Shown here: in pieces, positions 1-11,894 of the stretch
Layout of the letters: every line of letters begins with the position of its first letter
How positions within the stretch are numbered: the first letter of the stretch is position 1
NCBI GenBank assembly: GCA_030490835.1
Contig: CM059972.1
Location: 30,669,452 to 30,733,451 of the forward strand
Direction: 5' to 3'
Source of the DNA: Annona cherimola
Lineage: Eukaryota > Streptophyta > Magnoliopsida > Magnoliales > Annonaceae
Length of the DNA stretch: 64,000 nucleotides
Notes under the pieces: generated by a model
Databases searched by the model: none
What the model was told of the DNA's origin: nothing
The model's input: only the letters and a program-made list of their open reading frames with translations
Translations under genes and position numbers: made by a program

Positions 1-290
1 GTGTCTGTTTATCTCAAAAATTTTTTGACTTAAAACTTTTCAATTTAAAATCTTTTACTTTTCATAGTTATCTTATTTTTTAAATTATTTCTTCTCTTCT
101 TCTGTACAACTATTTTACCTGTTAATCATTTTTTACATAACTACCTATATCTGTTTTAATTTTATTCTCTTTAATCCTTATCATTACTCTTATTATATCA
201 CACCATTTTCTTCAAAAATTTTATACTCTTATTATATCATACCATTTTCTTCAAAATTTTTATTAGTTTCCCAAACTCCTTCGCATGAAA
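1..290 (-). mobile_element. F1 MITE copy, cut by the window edge
   Basis: AT-rich, non-coding copy of the F1 family in reverse orientation. It shares the ordered words of the other copies (reverse complements of 'gaaatgattgaaaag', 'agttgtgtag', 'gagaataaa', 'gatatgata'). A short internal duplication repeats the 'cttattatatca-accattttcttcaaaa' segment. F1 looks like a non-autonomous hAT-type MITE, because intact copies end near 'taagggtgcgttt'; the superfamily is inferred. Confidence 0.55.
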
Positions 291-390
291 AAATAATTGC
301 TTCGAAGTTTGCTGTAGGCATAAGAAGAGAAAAAAAAAAACTTGTCACTCTTGATTTTTGTCATCGTTCTATGTTCATCTATGCATAATC

Positions 391-676
391 AAAAGCTTGA
401 GCATGACCAAACGAGCGCCGGCCGCGGAACAAAACTTTCGTTCCCACCGGCGCGTGTTCGAATCCCAGGTGGGATTTCAAACCAATAATTTGTGTGGGGG
501 CATGTGTGGTCCTCCTTATTTGGTTGGGAGCTGGTGGTCTCTCTCGTTGATATTTGGGAGCTTGTTGTCTCCCTTTGGAAATATTGTTTGAATTATCTCA
601 GAGCTTTGAATGTGATATGAATTGAGATATGTTGGAAATATACTCCAATAAAAAAAAAAAAAAAAGCTTGAGCATG
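391..676 (+). mobile_element. tRNA-derived SINE with perfect target-site duplication
   Basis: The body is 406-661. It is flanked by an exact 15-bp direct repeat, aaaagcttgagcatg, at 391-405 and 662-676. The body carries an RNA polymerase III box-B-like word (gttcgaatccc, 456-466) in a GC-rich head and ends in a poly(A) tail of about 12-15 nt just before the right duplication. Box B plus poly(A) plus target duplication is diagnostic of a SINE copied by LINE machinery. A box A is not clear, so this copy may be inactive. The open frame at 358-591 is a chance frame through it. Confidence 0.85.
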
Positions 677-1129
677 TAGTAGTAAAATTAGAACAATGCA
701 GTGATACTGATTAGAACAATGTAATGGTATCTTAGGCCATACTCCAAAACCGTCTAATAGTATCCTTGATTATTTGTGATATACACCTTATGGTCATTCG
801 GTCAAAATTTTACTGTTCAGAAAAACCTTATCAGTCTTTATCAATTACTGCTTTTGCAATTTTTTGAAAAAAAAAATCAACAATTGTAAGAAAAAATTGC
901 AAAATCTCAAAGAATGAAAAGGCAAATGATGGCAAGGAAAGCAAGTAGTTCAAGCTATTGCTTAGAAGTACTCCCTTCTTGCGAGTATTAAAATATGACA
1001 ATCATATATATTTTTATTTTTAATTTTATGAGAAGCTTTACCCACCTTCTTATGACAGCTCTCAAGATCTCAAGATATTCCTGCAACGTATGTTAGGATA
1101 GGGCTCCTCTTACATGTAAGCCGTTTAAT
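677..1129. other. Intergenic AT-rich sequence, nothing recognised
   Basis: No convincing coding frame, RNA gene or repeat family was seen here beyond short A/T runs. Confidence 0.5.
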
Positions 1130-1860
1130 TTTTAAAGATTGGATTTTTCGTCAAAAATCCAATCCATTCATATAAATATTATTTGTTTATCTAAAAAATT
1201 AAGTTTAATCCCAATCAAGTATATTTATAAAGTATGTTCATCCCAATCAAGTATATTTATAAGCCACATTCGGTGAAAAGTGAGAAAAGTGTAAATTATG
1301 AAAAATGCTTTGATCCGGCATGCATTAGAATGTGTTGAAAATAAATATAAATATTCACGTATAAATTATGAAATTTTTTTTCATAGATTCATTCACATAT
1401 GTAAAATTATAAAAAACTCTTATAAAAAATGCTTAGATCCATTCACACATGTATTAAAATATAATAATACTTTATAAAATTATTTATCGACATAGTAGTG
1501 ATATTTTAGATGAATTAAAAAAACTACTTTAAAAATTAACATTTTAATGTTAAACTATTTTATTATATTAATTTTACCCATTTGTATATGAAATCTATAC
1601 ATTGTATATGAAATCTATACATAAAAATAAAAAAGGGTTCATATACATAAAAATAAAAAATGTAAAAAATGGGTTTCATAGAGGTGGTTTCATAGAAGTC
1701 GAACATATATAGCCCGCAAACTTGATGATAATGTGAAATGAAAGCGAAAGCGGGTTACATAGAAAAATAATGTAACCTGTATATCTGGCCAATACATAGA
1801 AAAATAATGTAACCTGTGCATCTGGCCAATCTTAAGACCTTATCTTAGTGATATCTAGCC
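1130..1860 (+). mobile_element. F3 repeat copy (AT-rich MITE)
   Basis: Shares the F3 order of words: 'aatccattcat', 'gtttatctaa', 'caatcaagtatatttat', 'gccacatt', 'gtgtaaattatgaaaa', 'ttcacacatgtatta', then 'ttcatagaagtcg' and 'gggttacatag' near the right end. Two local tandem duplications lie inside: 'cccaatcaagtatatttata' near 1210-1260, and a 37-bp unit at 1757-1793 and 1794-1830. Non-coding. Confidence 0.55.
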
Positions 1861-1924
1861 AACCTTGATATCCGAACTTGATACTGATGTGACATTGAGG
1901 TTTTGTTTCAAAGCAACCGGATAT

Positions 1925-2100
1925 ACTAAGTTATATCATTTTTGAAAATTTATATGTATTTTTAATTTTTGCAAATAGAGATATTTTAGTCATTAATAAT
2001 ATCCCCTATTTTAAAAATAAAAAATATATACATTTTTAAAAATGATAAAACTTAATTTTACAGATTAAATGCACCTAAATTAAGAGTTTTATAAAAAAAA
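1925..2100. mobile_element. F2 fold-back MITE, small copy
   Basis: The left arm around 'atcatttttgaaaatttata' is mirrored by 'acatttttaaaaatgataaaactt' on the right, so the segment can fold on itself. The 'aaaatgataaaactt' word is the F2 signature also seen at 21.8, 42.4, 51.5 and 59.9 kb. Non-coding. Confidence 0.5.
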
Positions 2101-2393
2101 ATAAAAACAAAAACAAAAATGGAAGTTTTAGCTAATGCATTCGGTTACATTAGTTGCATTAAAACATCCTCCGTGATATTCAATCAAACCTTGCTGATGG
2201 TGTGAAATACAGAGTTTTTTTCCCTCCATTTTGCTTAACCTTTGACCTTTATAAACATTTGCCAAGTGAGAAGATCAAGTTTTACCCAATGCCTAAATCA
2301 AATTTATTGAAAGATCAATTTCAAAATTAGCTAATCCCAAAAGCCAAAGAAATTAAAAAAAAAAAAAAAATCCTACATATCAACTTTATGGGC

Positions 2394-3557
2394 CTATGGC
2401 AGTGCAACTCCCTTGAGAAATTTCCGGGCAATTTCTCCACCGCCGCCTTCCGGTAGGAACCCTCCGGGCTTGCCTTCATCGCCCGTCCCGTATACCATCC
2501 TCAAAATCTCAGCTGGCGTACGAGAATAAGAAATAGAATTTTCATTGGCGGATAAGATGTTGCTCCTTGTCTTGTTCTCTGCACCCCACTTCCTGCTCAC
2601 TATCAGCCCTTCGTCTTTCACCCCACAATCCGCCAGCTTGTTTCGCAGCTTCGACAATCTTGCCGTGAACTCAGCCACTGTGTATTTGTAGGGACGGACA
2701 GCTTCCCCAGCATGCAAGTACAGCAGAGATCTGATCACCGCATCTTGGCCTGATTCCACGCCCAAAAGACCAGCCAACAGCTAAAGAAAAATAAAAAATA
2801 ATAATCAAAGTGAGAACACATGGAGTTTTTATTTATGTGATGGGCATTGATATTTGGATAGTTTAATTAATTACTTACCCTTTTGGAAACATAGCCATTG
2901 ATATTTGGGTTGGTCCCAACATAGGCCACCAGTCCCACGTATGGAATTACATAGGAGGCCAATAGGTAATTTATACTGTTGGCGTATGGATCGAAAGGTG
3001 GGGCGAGTGGGTGCCCAAATGCATCATCAAATAGCTTCGCAAAATGGCGTTGGCTTAGATCGAGTTGGGGCCTTGGGAATCCTCCCACCGTCGTTTTAAT
3101 TGCCCTGAAACCAACAGATAAAAAAAATTAATTCAAATCAAGTCCCAAAATATATACATGTTATTTTATTTTATTTTATTTTTTTAAAATTTCTAGTAGT
3201 GGACAAATTAACCAACCTTAGATGTCCCACTTCCTGATAACCAAACTCTACGATGATCTCTTTGATGACTGGGTCGAGGTTGGCTTTCGTGGCTCCGATT
3301 GGAGGTGGGCCGCCCATGGCTAGCTCAGGCGCAACACTGTCCAAGCCATGCCCAAGAGCTCCAAACAAGAAAAAATCGGCCTCCAAGTGCTCCAAATTGA
3401 GGGCGAATCGAATCCTTTCCACATCGTCGTCGAATATGGGGACGGCGATGACCGGGCGATCTGCAGCGCATTTGGGACGATTAACTGCTGCACTGACAAC
3501 CGATGCCGGGAATAGAAAGCAGCAGGACAGGAAAATGAAGAGAGATCGAGGTGACAT
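2394..3557 (-). CDS. Desiccation-related protein PCC13-62-like (gene A)
   Basis: Three exons: 3557-3217, 3104-2879 and 2780-2394, all with GT-AG introns (donors gttggt and gtaagt), giving 317 residues. The N-terminus is a hydrophobic signal peptide (MSPRSLFIFLSCCFLF...), so the product is likely secreted or endomembrane. The ferritin-like domain follows, with the family signatures NLEHLEADFFLFGA, ELAMGGPPPIGA and EFGYQEVGHLR in exon 1, PPFDPYANSINYLLASYVIP in exon 2 and ESGQDAVIR and SYSRTPAEILR in exon 3. Family members accumulate in drying vegetative tissue and seeds; the biochemical role is unsettled and no metal-site claim is made. The frame is intact, and the C-terminus is a few residues longer (LKGVALP) than in B and C. 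The start is the first ATG below a TATA box. Neighbour gene B is 2.2 kb upstream in the same orientation. Confidence 0.93.
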
Positions 3558-3643
3558 AGCCGTCGATTAGAGGATTGGCAGAGAATGGGTAATGTGTGTA
3601 ACAATCAAATTGAAATATTATGCTGGGAGAAATGGCCTGAAAG

Positions 3644-3757
3644 TTATTTATAAGTGCAAAATCATCCATCCGGAGTAGTTGACTGAATATGGTTGTTAAA
3701 ATTTGTTATAAACATCGCGATGAGATGAGACACGTTTGAATGCTGTGATAACACGTG
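3644..3757 (-). promoter_or_regulatory. Gene A promoter: TATA box and G-box/ABRE
   Basis: Read on the minus strand, a TATA box (cttataaataa) lies at 3644-3654, about 90 nt before the ATG. A palindromic CACGTG in acacgtgg context lies at 3752-3757, roughly 100 nt further upstream. ACGTG cores near the TATA box are typical targets of ABA-responsive bZIP factors, which suits a dehydration gene. The functional role is inferred. Confidence 0.6.
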
Positions 3758-5717
3758 GAACTGCATGCTCTCTATTGCATGCAACCATCATTTCGTCTCA
3801 CTACACCTGGAGAGAGACTGGTCTTTTTGCGAGCGAAAGGAGGGAAAGGGTAAGGGATTAGCAACAAGAGAGTTTGTCTACTGACCAACTAATTAATTGG
3901 ACAGAAGCAAGGAAAATCATAGTTACATACGAATCTTTCTTGGACGTAATCTCATTCATGTTTTGGCTTTGATAATTACACTGCAAGAAAAAAGACTTAT
4001 CGGAATGTAAAATTTTGTCATTAAATATATATATGAATTTATAATATGTCTCTGTACGCGCAAGTAAATCCGTCACAAATGGCTTTTATGATTTTCTTAA
4101 AAATGGTAGCGACAATTTTTGTCATTAAAAGTTATTTTTTTGCAACATTTATTTCATTATTATAGCAAAGAGCTAATTTTCATTGATAACAATTATTTAT
4201 ATTTTTAAAAAGAATTTTTTGTGACAAAATATTAAGTATCTCCAAAAGTATGTAACAAGATATTAATTATTCTGTATTTTTAACAGTCAATCCACTTTAT
4301 TTATCATATTACTAACGATATTTTAGGAAATGTTTAAATGCGAAAAATAGCATTCAGAATGAAACCATTGTATCCTATTGATTAATACTAGGTAAATGAT
4401 GTAGTTTTAATGAAAATATAAATTATATACAGAGGATAATAGAAGAAAAGCTTCATAGGAGAATAACACGGGTTGCACGTGACTATATATTTGGAAACCT
4501 TACAATTTTTATCTCTTAAAGATTAATCATAGAAAGACAGATCAATGGAGATGTAGTGTCGGTCATTTCACTCGTGGGCCAACATAATTACTGGTTCCCC
4601 ACGTGTTGGATGCTGCTTGACTCGCAATATGAGAGCAGTTACGTGCTACCAAATACTTAACTTGCTTGGCTTATGCGAATTTCCAACGTTACCTGCTGTT
4701 TTCAGAGCCAAGCATTTGCCAGAAAAATCACAAAATCACGAAAAGACGTAGATGCATTTAGTCCAATCAACAATATAACTATAGTACTTAATTTCTAAAT
4801 TAAATGACCATACACATTAAATAATCATTGATTATAACAAAAATACACCTGACTACTGACATAGTATATATATATATATATAGGAAAATATTACTGGACC
4901 GTAAAGTCTATGCATTGTCGGCCCCACTTAATCATGAATGGAAAATCCACGCTATTTAGAATTGTTTATTTTGTTAACATACTAATTTTTATTCAAATCC
5001 AACATGTATATGATCCCCATCTTAAAATGGTGCAAAATCAACGTAATACAATAATTTAACGTAAATATCAAATTTAAAGTGGTATTTTCAACATCTGTTG
5101 TATTTTCAACATCTAAACCGTCTAAAGTATGATTTTTATATGGATAAGTGATTGTATAAAGTTTCATTGCAATCTAATATGTGTGAGCCCCATTTTACAG
5201 TAGACCGCACTGACCATAATTACGATGTAGTCCGTCTGCACATGATCAGATCTCATATATATATATATATATTATATATATGAAAAATAACGGATTACAA
5301 TGTAACATATGAAATGAGCCCCGCACATATTAAAACTAACATCCACCCCACGCGCTGCATTAAAACAGCACAATAGGAAATAAAGGCAGCCGGTGAGCCG
5401 CATTAGAAAATGAGAAAAAAAAAAAGTCAGAGGCGTTTAAGATTAATTAGCGTAATTTTGCATAGAAATTACCTAACTATGAAACAATGCCTGTTCAAAC
5501 AAATGTGCAGGATAACAAAAATAAGTATATCGATCGAATAACCAAACCAGAATTATTTCGGCGCACATATTGCATTTTCCAATGAAATTACAGCAACCGA
5601 TCGAAGGAAATTTAAGGAAACCAAATTCACACTAGAACGTAATTCATCCATCCTAAGAAATCAATTCCATAACAACATATATGTAGAAAATAGAAATAGC
5701 TAGAAACTAATTAATAG
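3758..5717. other. Gene A-B intergenic region
   Basis: No coding frame is convincing. It contains a second CACGTG at 4600-4605, (AT)n runs near 4865-4881 and 5255-5282, and an F3-type repeat at about 4890-5230, recognised by 'tttcaacatctaaaccgtctaaagtatgatttttatat' words, part of them tandemly duplicated. The rest is unassigned AT-rich sequence that includes the 3' flank of gene B. Confidence 0.5.
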
Positions 5718-6854
5718 TCAAGGCTTCTTCAGAAATCCTTGAGCAATCTTGCCGCTGCCACCGTTGGGCAAGAAACCACCCGGCTTGGCCTCATCGCCGG
5801 AGCCATAGACCACCCTCAAGATCTCAGCCGGCGTCCTGGAGTAGGCAACGGAATTCGGATCAGCAGCCAAGATGTTGCTGGTGGTCTTGTTCTCAGCACC
5901 AAACGGCAAAGAAACCAAAAGCCCCTCATCTTTCACCCCACATTGAGCAAGCTTGTTCCTCAGGGTAGATACACGGTCGGTGAACTCAGCAACGGTGTAG
6001 CTGTATGGTTTCACCACCTCATCAGCATGCTGGTAGAGCAGAGCTCGAATCACAGCATCTTGGCCTGATTCCACTGCCAAGAGCCCAGCCAAAAGCTGCA
6101 TCAAAAAATAACACGTATTTATTCATGAATTAGCTCAAGAACTCCTAGTAATTAAAATAAAAAATGTGGGTGGTTTGATTTCTTACTCTTTTGGAAACGT
6201 AGCCGTTGATCAATGGGTTGGTGCCCACATAAGCTACCAGTCCCACGTAGGGAATCACGTAGGATGCCAAGAGATAGTTGATGCTGTTGGCGTATGGATC
6301 GAAAGGTGGGCTGAGAGACTCGCCAAATGCATTGTCGAAGATTGCTGCAAAATGTCGGGGACTTAGATCAAGCAAGGGTCTTGGAAATCCTCCAACAGTC
6401 GACTTGATTGCCCTGCAAAAACAGAGGTAGTTGATTAGTTTTAAAAATATATAATCTAATGATTGGACTTGCTGAAAGTTATGCGATTGGTTGTATATGT
6501 GTATGTATAAGCAAACCTCAAGTGGCCCACTTCCTGATAACCGAATTCTTCAATGATTTTCCGGGTGGTTTCATCAAGGTTGGCTTTCTCAGCACCAAGG
6601 GGAGGTGGCCCACCCATGGCCAGCTCTGGCTCGACCTTGTCCAGACCATACCCAAGAGCTCCAAACAGGAAGAAATCAGCCTCCAAGTGCTCCAAGTTCA
6701 AAGCAAACTGCACCCTATCAATGTCGTCTGGGAATATCTTCACATCAATGGTTGGACGGCTTGCTTTGCACTTTGCGGGGACATGGCTAGCAAGAGAAAT
6801 TGACAAAAAATAAGCCAGCAGGAAGAGAAGGAAATATGGAGAACCAGCGGCCAT
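5718..6854 (-). CDS. Desiccation-related protein PCC13-62-like (gene B)
   Basis: Exons 6854-6517, 6412-6187 and 6095-5718 give 313 residues. I chose the ATG at 6854 (MAAGSPYFLLFLLAYF...) because it opens a classic signal peptide and follows a TATA box by about 80 nt; the frame is also open further upstream to 7007, but that would put the TATA box inside the protein. Ferritin-like signatures: NLEHLEADFFLFGA and ELAMGGPPPLGA (exon 1), PPFDPYANSINYLLASYVIP (exon 2), ESGQDAVIRALLY and AYSRTPAEILR (exon 3). Exon phases and the 226-nt middle exon match A and C exactly, so the genes are tandem duplicates. No break is visible and the gene looks functional. Confidence 0.94.
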
Positions 6855-6930
6855 TGTCGCCGAGGATGTGTTGAGGTAGAACGAAAGGGAATTGATTTGA
6901 GATGAGTGAAATTGTGGGCCATGGGAGTGG

Positions 6931-6940
6931 GTATTTATAG
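6931..6940 (-). promoter_or_regulatory. Gene B TATA box
   Basis: ctataaatac on the minus strand, about 80 nt before the chosen ATG. Unlike A and C, I saw no CACGTG or ACGTGGC core in the first few hundred bases upstream, so B may be regulated differently. Confidence 0.6.
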
Positions 6941-7824
6941 CACTCAAAGATCTTGAATTAAGGCAAATCAGGGGGGTTAGGATGATTAAATGGCATATGT
7001 TACGCAACTAGCCAGAATTTTTTTAGAAATAGAAGTCAATCTAGGTGGTTCATGCAATTAACTAGCATTTTTATAAATAGAAGTCAATCTAGCGTTGCTA
7101 ATTTCCCACTAATGATGAGTTAATTGCTGAGGATTTTTAGAAGTGCCCATCCGAAATAGCCTTTTGGATTCATTGAAGCATGGAAAAAAGTTCGTGTCGT
7201 TGCTAATGATCCTATCTAAATCAATCCATGATCACAGTCTTCAGGTGGGTCTTGAATTGTGATTTTGGATGGGTTGGTCATGATCTTTTGCATATTGATT
7301 TTAATGTCTAAGACTAAGAAATGTTCATGAATGCATGATCAGTACTTGTTAAATCGTTGATTCATGATTTCTCCCTGTCATCGGGAATATGAAATATATA
7401 AACCGTCGAAATATGATCTTGTGAAATATATTCCTTTCAAACCAATGCAAGAAACGTTTCTTCAGCCAATATTTTCTCGTGAAGGGTAAGTACGGATCTA
7501 ATTACTCATTTATTCCAATTAAAATCACCACAACAAGCCGGCTGGAGGTACGTTATGTATAATAGCTTCCTAGTCTAAAGTCGTATTAGGAATAAAAAGC
7601 ATCGAATTTTTAATAAAAGAAAAGGGTTACTCTCAATCTTATTCAAATTTCATCAGCATATTATTCCTTCTGGGCCACTATAATTTGTTCAGTTGGAGGA
7701 AAAAGATCCAAAAATTAAAAATAAAAATAAAACGAATAATTTTTTTTTAAATAAGATAAATTTTATATGCACAAGTTAAATTTGGATAGTTAAATATCAT
7801 GTTAATGAAGAACGAGAATGCTTC
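6941..7824. other. Gene B upstream region
   Basis: No gene. The word 'atagaagtcaatctag' occurs twice at about 7030-7092, with the spacing of a short tandem duplication. The rest is unassigned. Confidence 0.4.
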
Positions 7825-8270
7825 TATGAAACTTTTTTTTTATGTAACCCATTCCATTTTAAATATCTTGATGCTTGAAAGAAAATCCACTATAATTATT
7901 ATATTTAACATTGTTTATAGTATTTTAGAAATTTTTTACCTAATATCACTGTACACGAGCCCTATTTAAAAATGTGTAAAGTCAACACGAGCCCTATTTA
8001 AAAATGTGTAAAGTCAACGTAATAAAATAATTTAATTATAAGGATCAATTTAAAATTGTATTTTTAGATTGTATTTTTAATATCTAAACCATTTAAAATA
8101 TCATTTTTATGTGAATAAATAATTTTATAAACTATTTTTACATTCTAATACATATCTAAATAGATTTAAATATATTTTTTTTATAACTTATACATGAATA
8201 TATAATTTGAAGTAAATGTATCTTATATACATATTTTTTTTTATAGGAATTCTATATACATATTTGATTT
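7825..8270 (+). mobile_element. F3 repeat copy with internal 33-bp tandem duplication
   Basis: Starts near 'cttctatgaaac...atgtaaccc' and carries the F3 words 'atatttaacatt', 'tttttaatatctaaaccatttaaaatatc', 'tgtgaataaataattttataaa' and 'cattctaatacat'. A 33-bp unit beginning cacgagccctatttaaa is tandemly repeated at 7954-7986 and 7987-8018. Non-coding. Confidence 0.5.
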
Positions 8271-9343
8271 GGATAAAACTTGATTTTTATGTTAAATAAA
8301 TGATATTAAATATAAAAAACGAATTAGATTTTAAATCAGGAAGGAAGTTAGCGCGAAAGACTAGGAAAGTAATATTTCTTTTTCTTTTTCAAATGTGGTG
8401 TATAACATTATGACGACATCCAGAAAATAGTTTTGATTGATAGGTTTGTAGATTTATATTAGATAAATTCAGAAAACATAAAATTCAATAAATACCCCTT
8501 CCATTTGGAGGGAGAGAAATTTATAGCAATATAATCTAGGCGTGAGATATGCTTTCCATTTTCAGATGATAGAACCGAGCAGCTAATCCAATATATATGC
8601 TGTAAAAGCAGGGATCAGATGAGATCGATAGTTCATACATTCTAAAATTGTTACTTCTTCTCATTTTACAATAATTCGAGAAAAAAATATTAACCCAGTA
8701 ATTTGTTTACCTCCAATATCGACCTATCTAGCAAACGAACGGACTGGATTGCCTATTGGAAGCAATTTCGGCCTTCCATAGAGGGGTGGTATTAATAAAG
8801 GGGCCGCGATTAATTGACTTATAAATTAATCATTAATATACTTACCAAACAGGCTGATTTTGACACCATACGCTAATAGATGTGGCTGAAGGAAGGGACT
8901 AGGGCTGGTCAGCAATTAAGTTAATTACAAAGAGGCCTACGGGGACATCGTATTAGATAAGGACCGTGAGAGATAAGCAAATATGAGGAGAGCCAGTGCT
9001 TGCGATGCCGGCTTTCATGGTTAGTTCCATTTGGCGTCTATATATCCTTCCTCGTCCACCTGCCATGCATATTGACTCGGCCTGCAGCTTACGTTCATGC
9101 TTAGTTCACAAATTGGGTGGGGATTGATGGTTAATCTAATCCCAAAATTAGTTGGAAATTTTAATTAATTTTAATCTTAATTAGTGTGACTTCCTAAGAA
9201 AATCCGTTTGGGTTGGAGCTGGATGTTCGAGTTGGAATTATTTAGTTGAAATAATGTATTAACAATATTAGTTGTAGTAGTTGCTTAGTTTAAATTTATT
9301 TTATAACAAGTAGTTTTTCTTCAACGTAAAAAAGAAAGAAAGA
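8271..9343. other. Intergenic sequence, nothing recognised
   Basis: No coding frame, RNA gene or recognised repeat; ordinary AT-rich flank. Confidence 0.4.
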
Positions 9344-9605
9344 GTGTGTTTAGAAAGTGATAAAACTTTTGTATAAAAAGAATTTGGTATAAAAGTTTTT
9401 GAAATGAAAAGAATTGATTTGATAGGATAAGGTTACGAATGGAAAGTAAAGAGAATAAAGTTAAAACAGATAAGTTAATTCTACTAGTAGTTATGTGAAA
9501 ATGATTGAGAAGCAGGATAGTTGTACTGGAAAATATAAATAAATAATTAAAAATACTTTAGTTATGAAGAATAAAAAATTTTAAATGAAGAAGTTCTAAT
9601 TTAAG
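9344..9605 (+). mobile_element. F1 MITE copy
   Basis: Begins 'gtgtttagaaagtgataaaac' in sense orientation and runs through 'gagaataaagttaaaacagataagttaa', 'gtagttatgtgaaaatgattgagaag' and 'gttatgaagaataaaaa' in the same order as the copies at 41.2, 45.3, 52.1 and 58.6 kb. Non-coding. Confidence 0.65.
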
Positions 9606-10320
9606 AAATCTTTGTTGGAAACAAACATGCCAAAGAAAATTTTCATTAGTAAAATTTTCCAAAAAGCAAAAAAAACAAAAAAATTGAGAGAAGTGCATAG
9701 CGATTGCCGATTAGCGCATGAGATATCCATTCAATATAATCGGTTTATGGGTTATGAACTTGTTAGCTTAAGCTACTATATGTTCGGCCTCCTTATGATT
9801 GAGATAAGATGAAGTCGAAATAAAATGAGATACAATTTCTCGTTTTTAAATTAATATATAAAAATATATATTTTTATTTTCCATATAGCTTTTCTCATTT
9901 TCAATATATTTTCTCAAATTGCAGTACATATTGATAATTTTTTGTCTCATTTCCTCATCCTATTCTTATTTAATTACACCTCCCGAATAAGGGAGTCCAG
10001 CTAAAAGGTGAATGTTTATCATTGTCAATTTTTTATGAAACTTTTTCTAATTATATTTGACTTATATACCAAGTTTTGTAAATTTCGTATATCTTTATAT
10101 TTTTTGAGTTTCAAAAATCAACATTTTTTTGAGTAATTAAGTATATTAAAAAAATTAGCCAGAGATAAATTGCGTTTGTGGTCTAATCCAGACAAATTTT
10201 TTTTTCACATTTATAAACCGACTTAATTCACAAGGCATGTCTCAAGTTCTGAAATTAGTTATTTTTTTATGTACTTCATTACCATGGAGTCCCCAATTTG
10301 TTTAATGAGTATAAGATTAC
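9606..10320. other. Intergenic sequence beside the Gypsy element
   Basis: No gene supported. About 10030-10150 resembles half of an F2 fold-back element ('tgacttatataccaagttttg'). The last five bases, attac (10316-10320), are the likely left target duplication of the LTR element that follows. Confidence 0.4.
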
Positions 10321-11537
10321 TGTTGACACCCCACCCTTGGGCCCAAAGATGGATAAATTGAAATGAATTCCAAGCCCAAGCAAATTCAAGACAAAAGGAA
10401 GTTCAAGCGAGCTAAGCGGGCCCTTCCGAACTCAACCCACGGGAGCAAAGCTCCACCAAAGCCTCAAAGCAGGCTTTTCAACAAACCAGATCCGGCCCAC
10501 AAAGAGCAAAGCTCCTACAGGCCACCTCAACGGGCTCCACAATGTAGCCCACCAGATTCAACTCACCAGACACAGCAAATGGGCTCTACAATGCAGCCAA
10601 TCAGATCCAACCCACCAAGCCTCAAAAGCAGGCTTCTCTACAACTACCCATTGAGCCTCTACAACGGCCCACCCAAAACAACGGGCTTAGCCAAGCTCTA
10701 GCCCACTAAGTTCCAGCCCACTATGGAAGAAATCCACGAAGCTCAAGCCCATGGACCAAGTTCAACATCTCAAGTGGCTAAAGGCCCATGCTCTCATCTC
10801 AAGCTCAAGCCCATGGACCAAGTCCAACACCTCAAGTGGCCCAAGGCCCATGCTCGCATCTATAAAAGGAGGAGCCCCCCTCCTCCTCAGGACACACTCG
10901 GAGAGGCATCCCAGAGGGGAGGACGGGAGTCTGCAGCAAAGCCCCGACGTCCCGTTTTTTTCCGATCTCCAAGCTACGAGCTTCTCTTCCACATCCCCCT
11001 TTTCCATCTCTCCCATTCTCTCAAGTCTTTCCTTTTCCCCCTTTCACGTCGTGTAAACCGCCTCGGATTGGCAGATTTTGCCATATTTGCTTCAATCCGA
11101 AGGCCGGAATTCAGACTCTATACGACTAGTGCCTTATTTCATTAAACAGGGGTTGATCTCCCTTTAAAGATCAGTGGCGACTCCGTTTTTTCTTTATTTT
11201 TGCGTGCGTGTTTGAGTTAACGCCCCGGCAAGGCGGGTGCACACGGGTCCACGGATTCCAGCATAATACGCTGCCGTTATGCTGTCGGATTTGTGACTTG
11301 ATCCATGTACAGAAAGCCCTGTCTTAGCCGTTATGTCGCCGAATCTACGGGAGAATAGCCATATGCCAGATTTATCTAAAAACCATGAATCCTAACACGT
11401 TTACCCCATGTGGATGCAGGAAAACTAAGCCCACGCTGCTGTCTTGGAGGCGTTGAAAACCCATCTGGCACGGCCCAAATTTCCAAGGCGCGGAAAACCA
11501 TTCCGAGCCCATCGTAGCGCTCGCGGCGGGTGCTACA
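10321..11537 (+). repeat. Left LTR of the Gypsy element
   Basis: The U3 is packed with GCCCA words (over a dozen between 10340 and 10850). A TATA box, tataaaagg, lies at 10861-10869, so R should start about 30 nt later. Downstream, a TGGCGACTCCG word at 11175-11185 copies the first 11 nt of the primer-binding site. Pro/His/Ser-rich frames in the LTR recur in the right LTR and are not proteins. Confidence 0.9.
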
Positions 11538-11894
11538 GCTTGGCGACTCCGCTGGGGACGGCGTTGCTGGTCTACACCGGGCGCAAGGGGGACAGAAATA
11601 CGAAGATCGGAGCTTCTTCCTCGCTAAACAGCGAGTTGCAGAAGCATTTCCGTCTTCCGGCAGCAAGTTTCTGCCCAAATCACGCAGAAACCTGACAAGT
11701 TTTTAGGTTCAGAGGCGTTCAGCTCATAAACTGGAAGGAGCTCGTAAAGGGGGCAAACCATTGCATATTAACTCGTAACTGTCCAGACATATAAAACGAG
11801 CCTAAAGGAACGACCTCCAGCAAATACGAAATCGATTAACGCTAAGTAAAAATTCGGCATAAAAATCACGCCTTTTTCATAACCTGAGAGTTTT

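Noticed and set aside
405..480. Possible tRNA gene (gttcgaatccc)
   Set aside because: Only a box B is clear; no acceptor stem, anticodon arm or box A. The poly(A) and target duplications show a SINE instead.
6855..7007. Upstream extension of gene B to an earlier ATG
   Set aside because: It would include the TATA box in the protein and bury the signal peptide; the ATG at 6854 is better placed.
10363..11145. Open frames rich in Pro, His and Ser
   Set aside because: They lie in the LTR, recur at 17411-18192 in the other LTR, and read through U3 promoter sequence and the TATA box.
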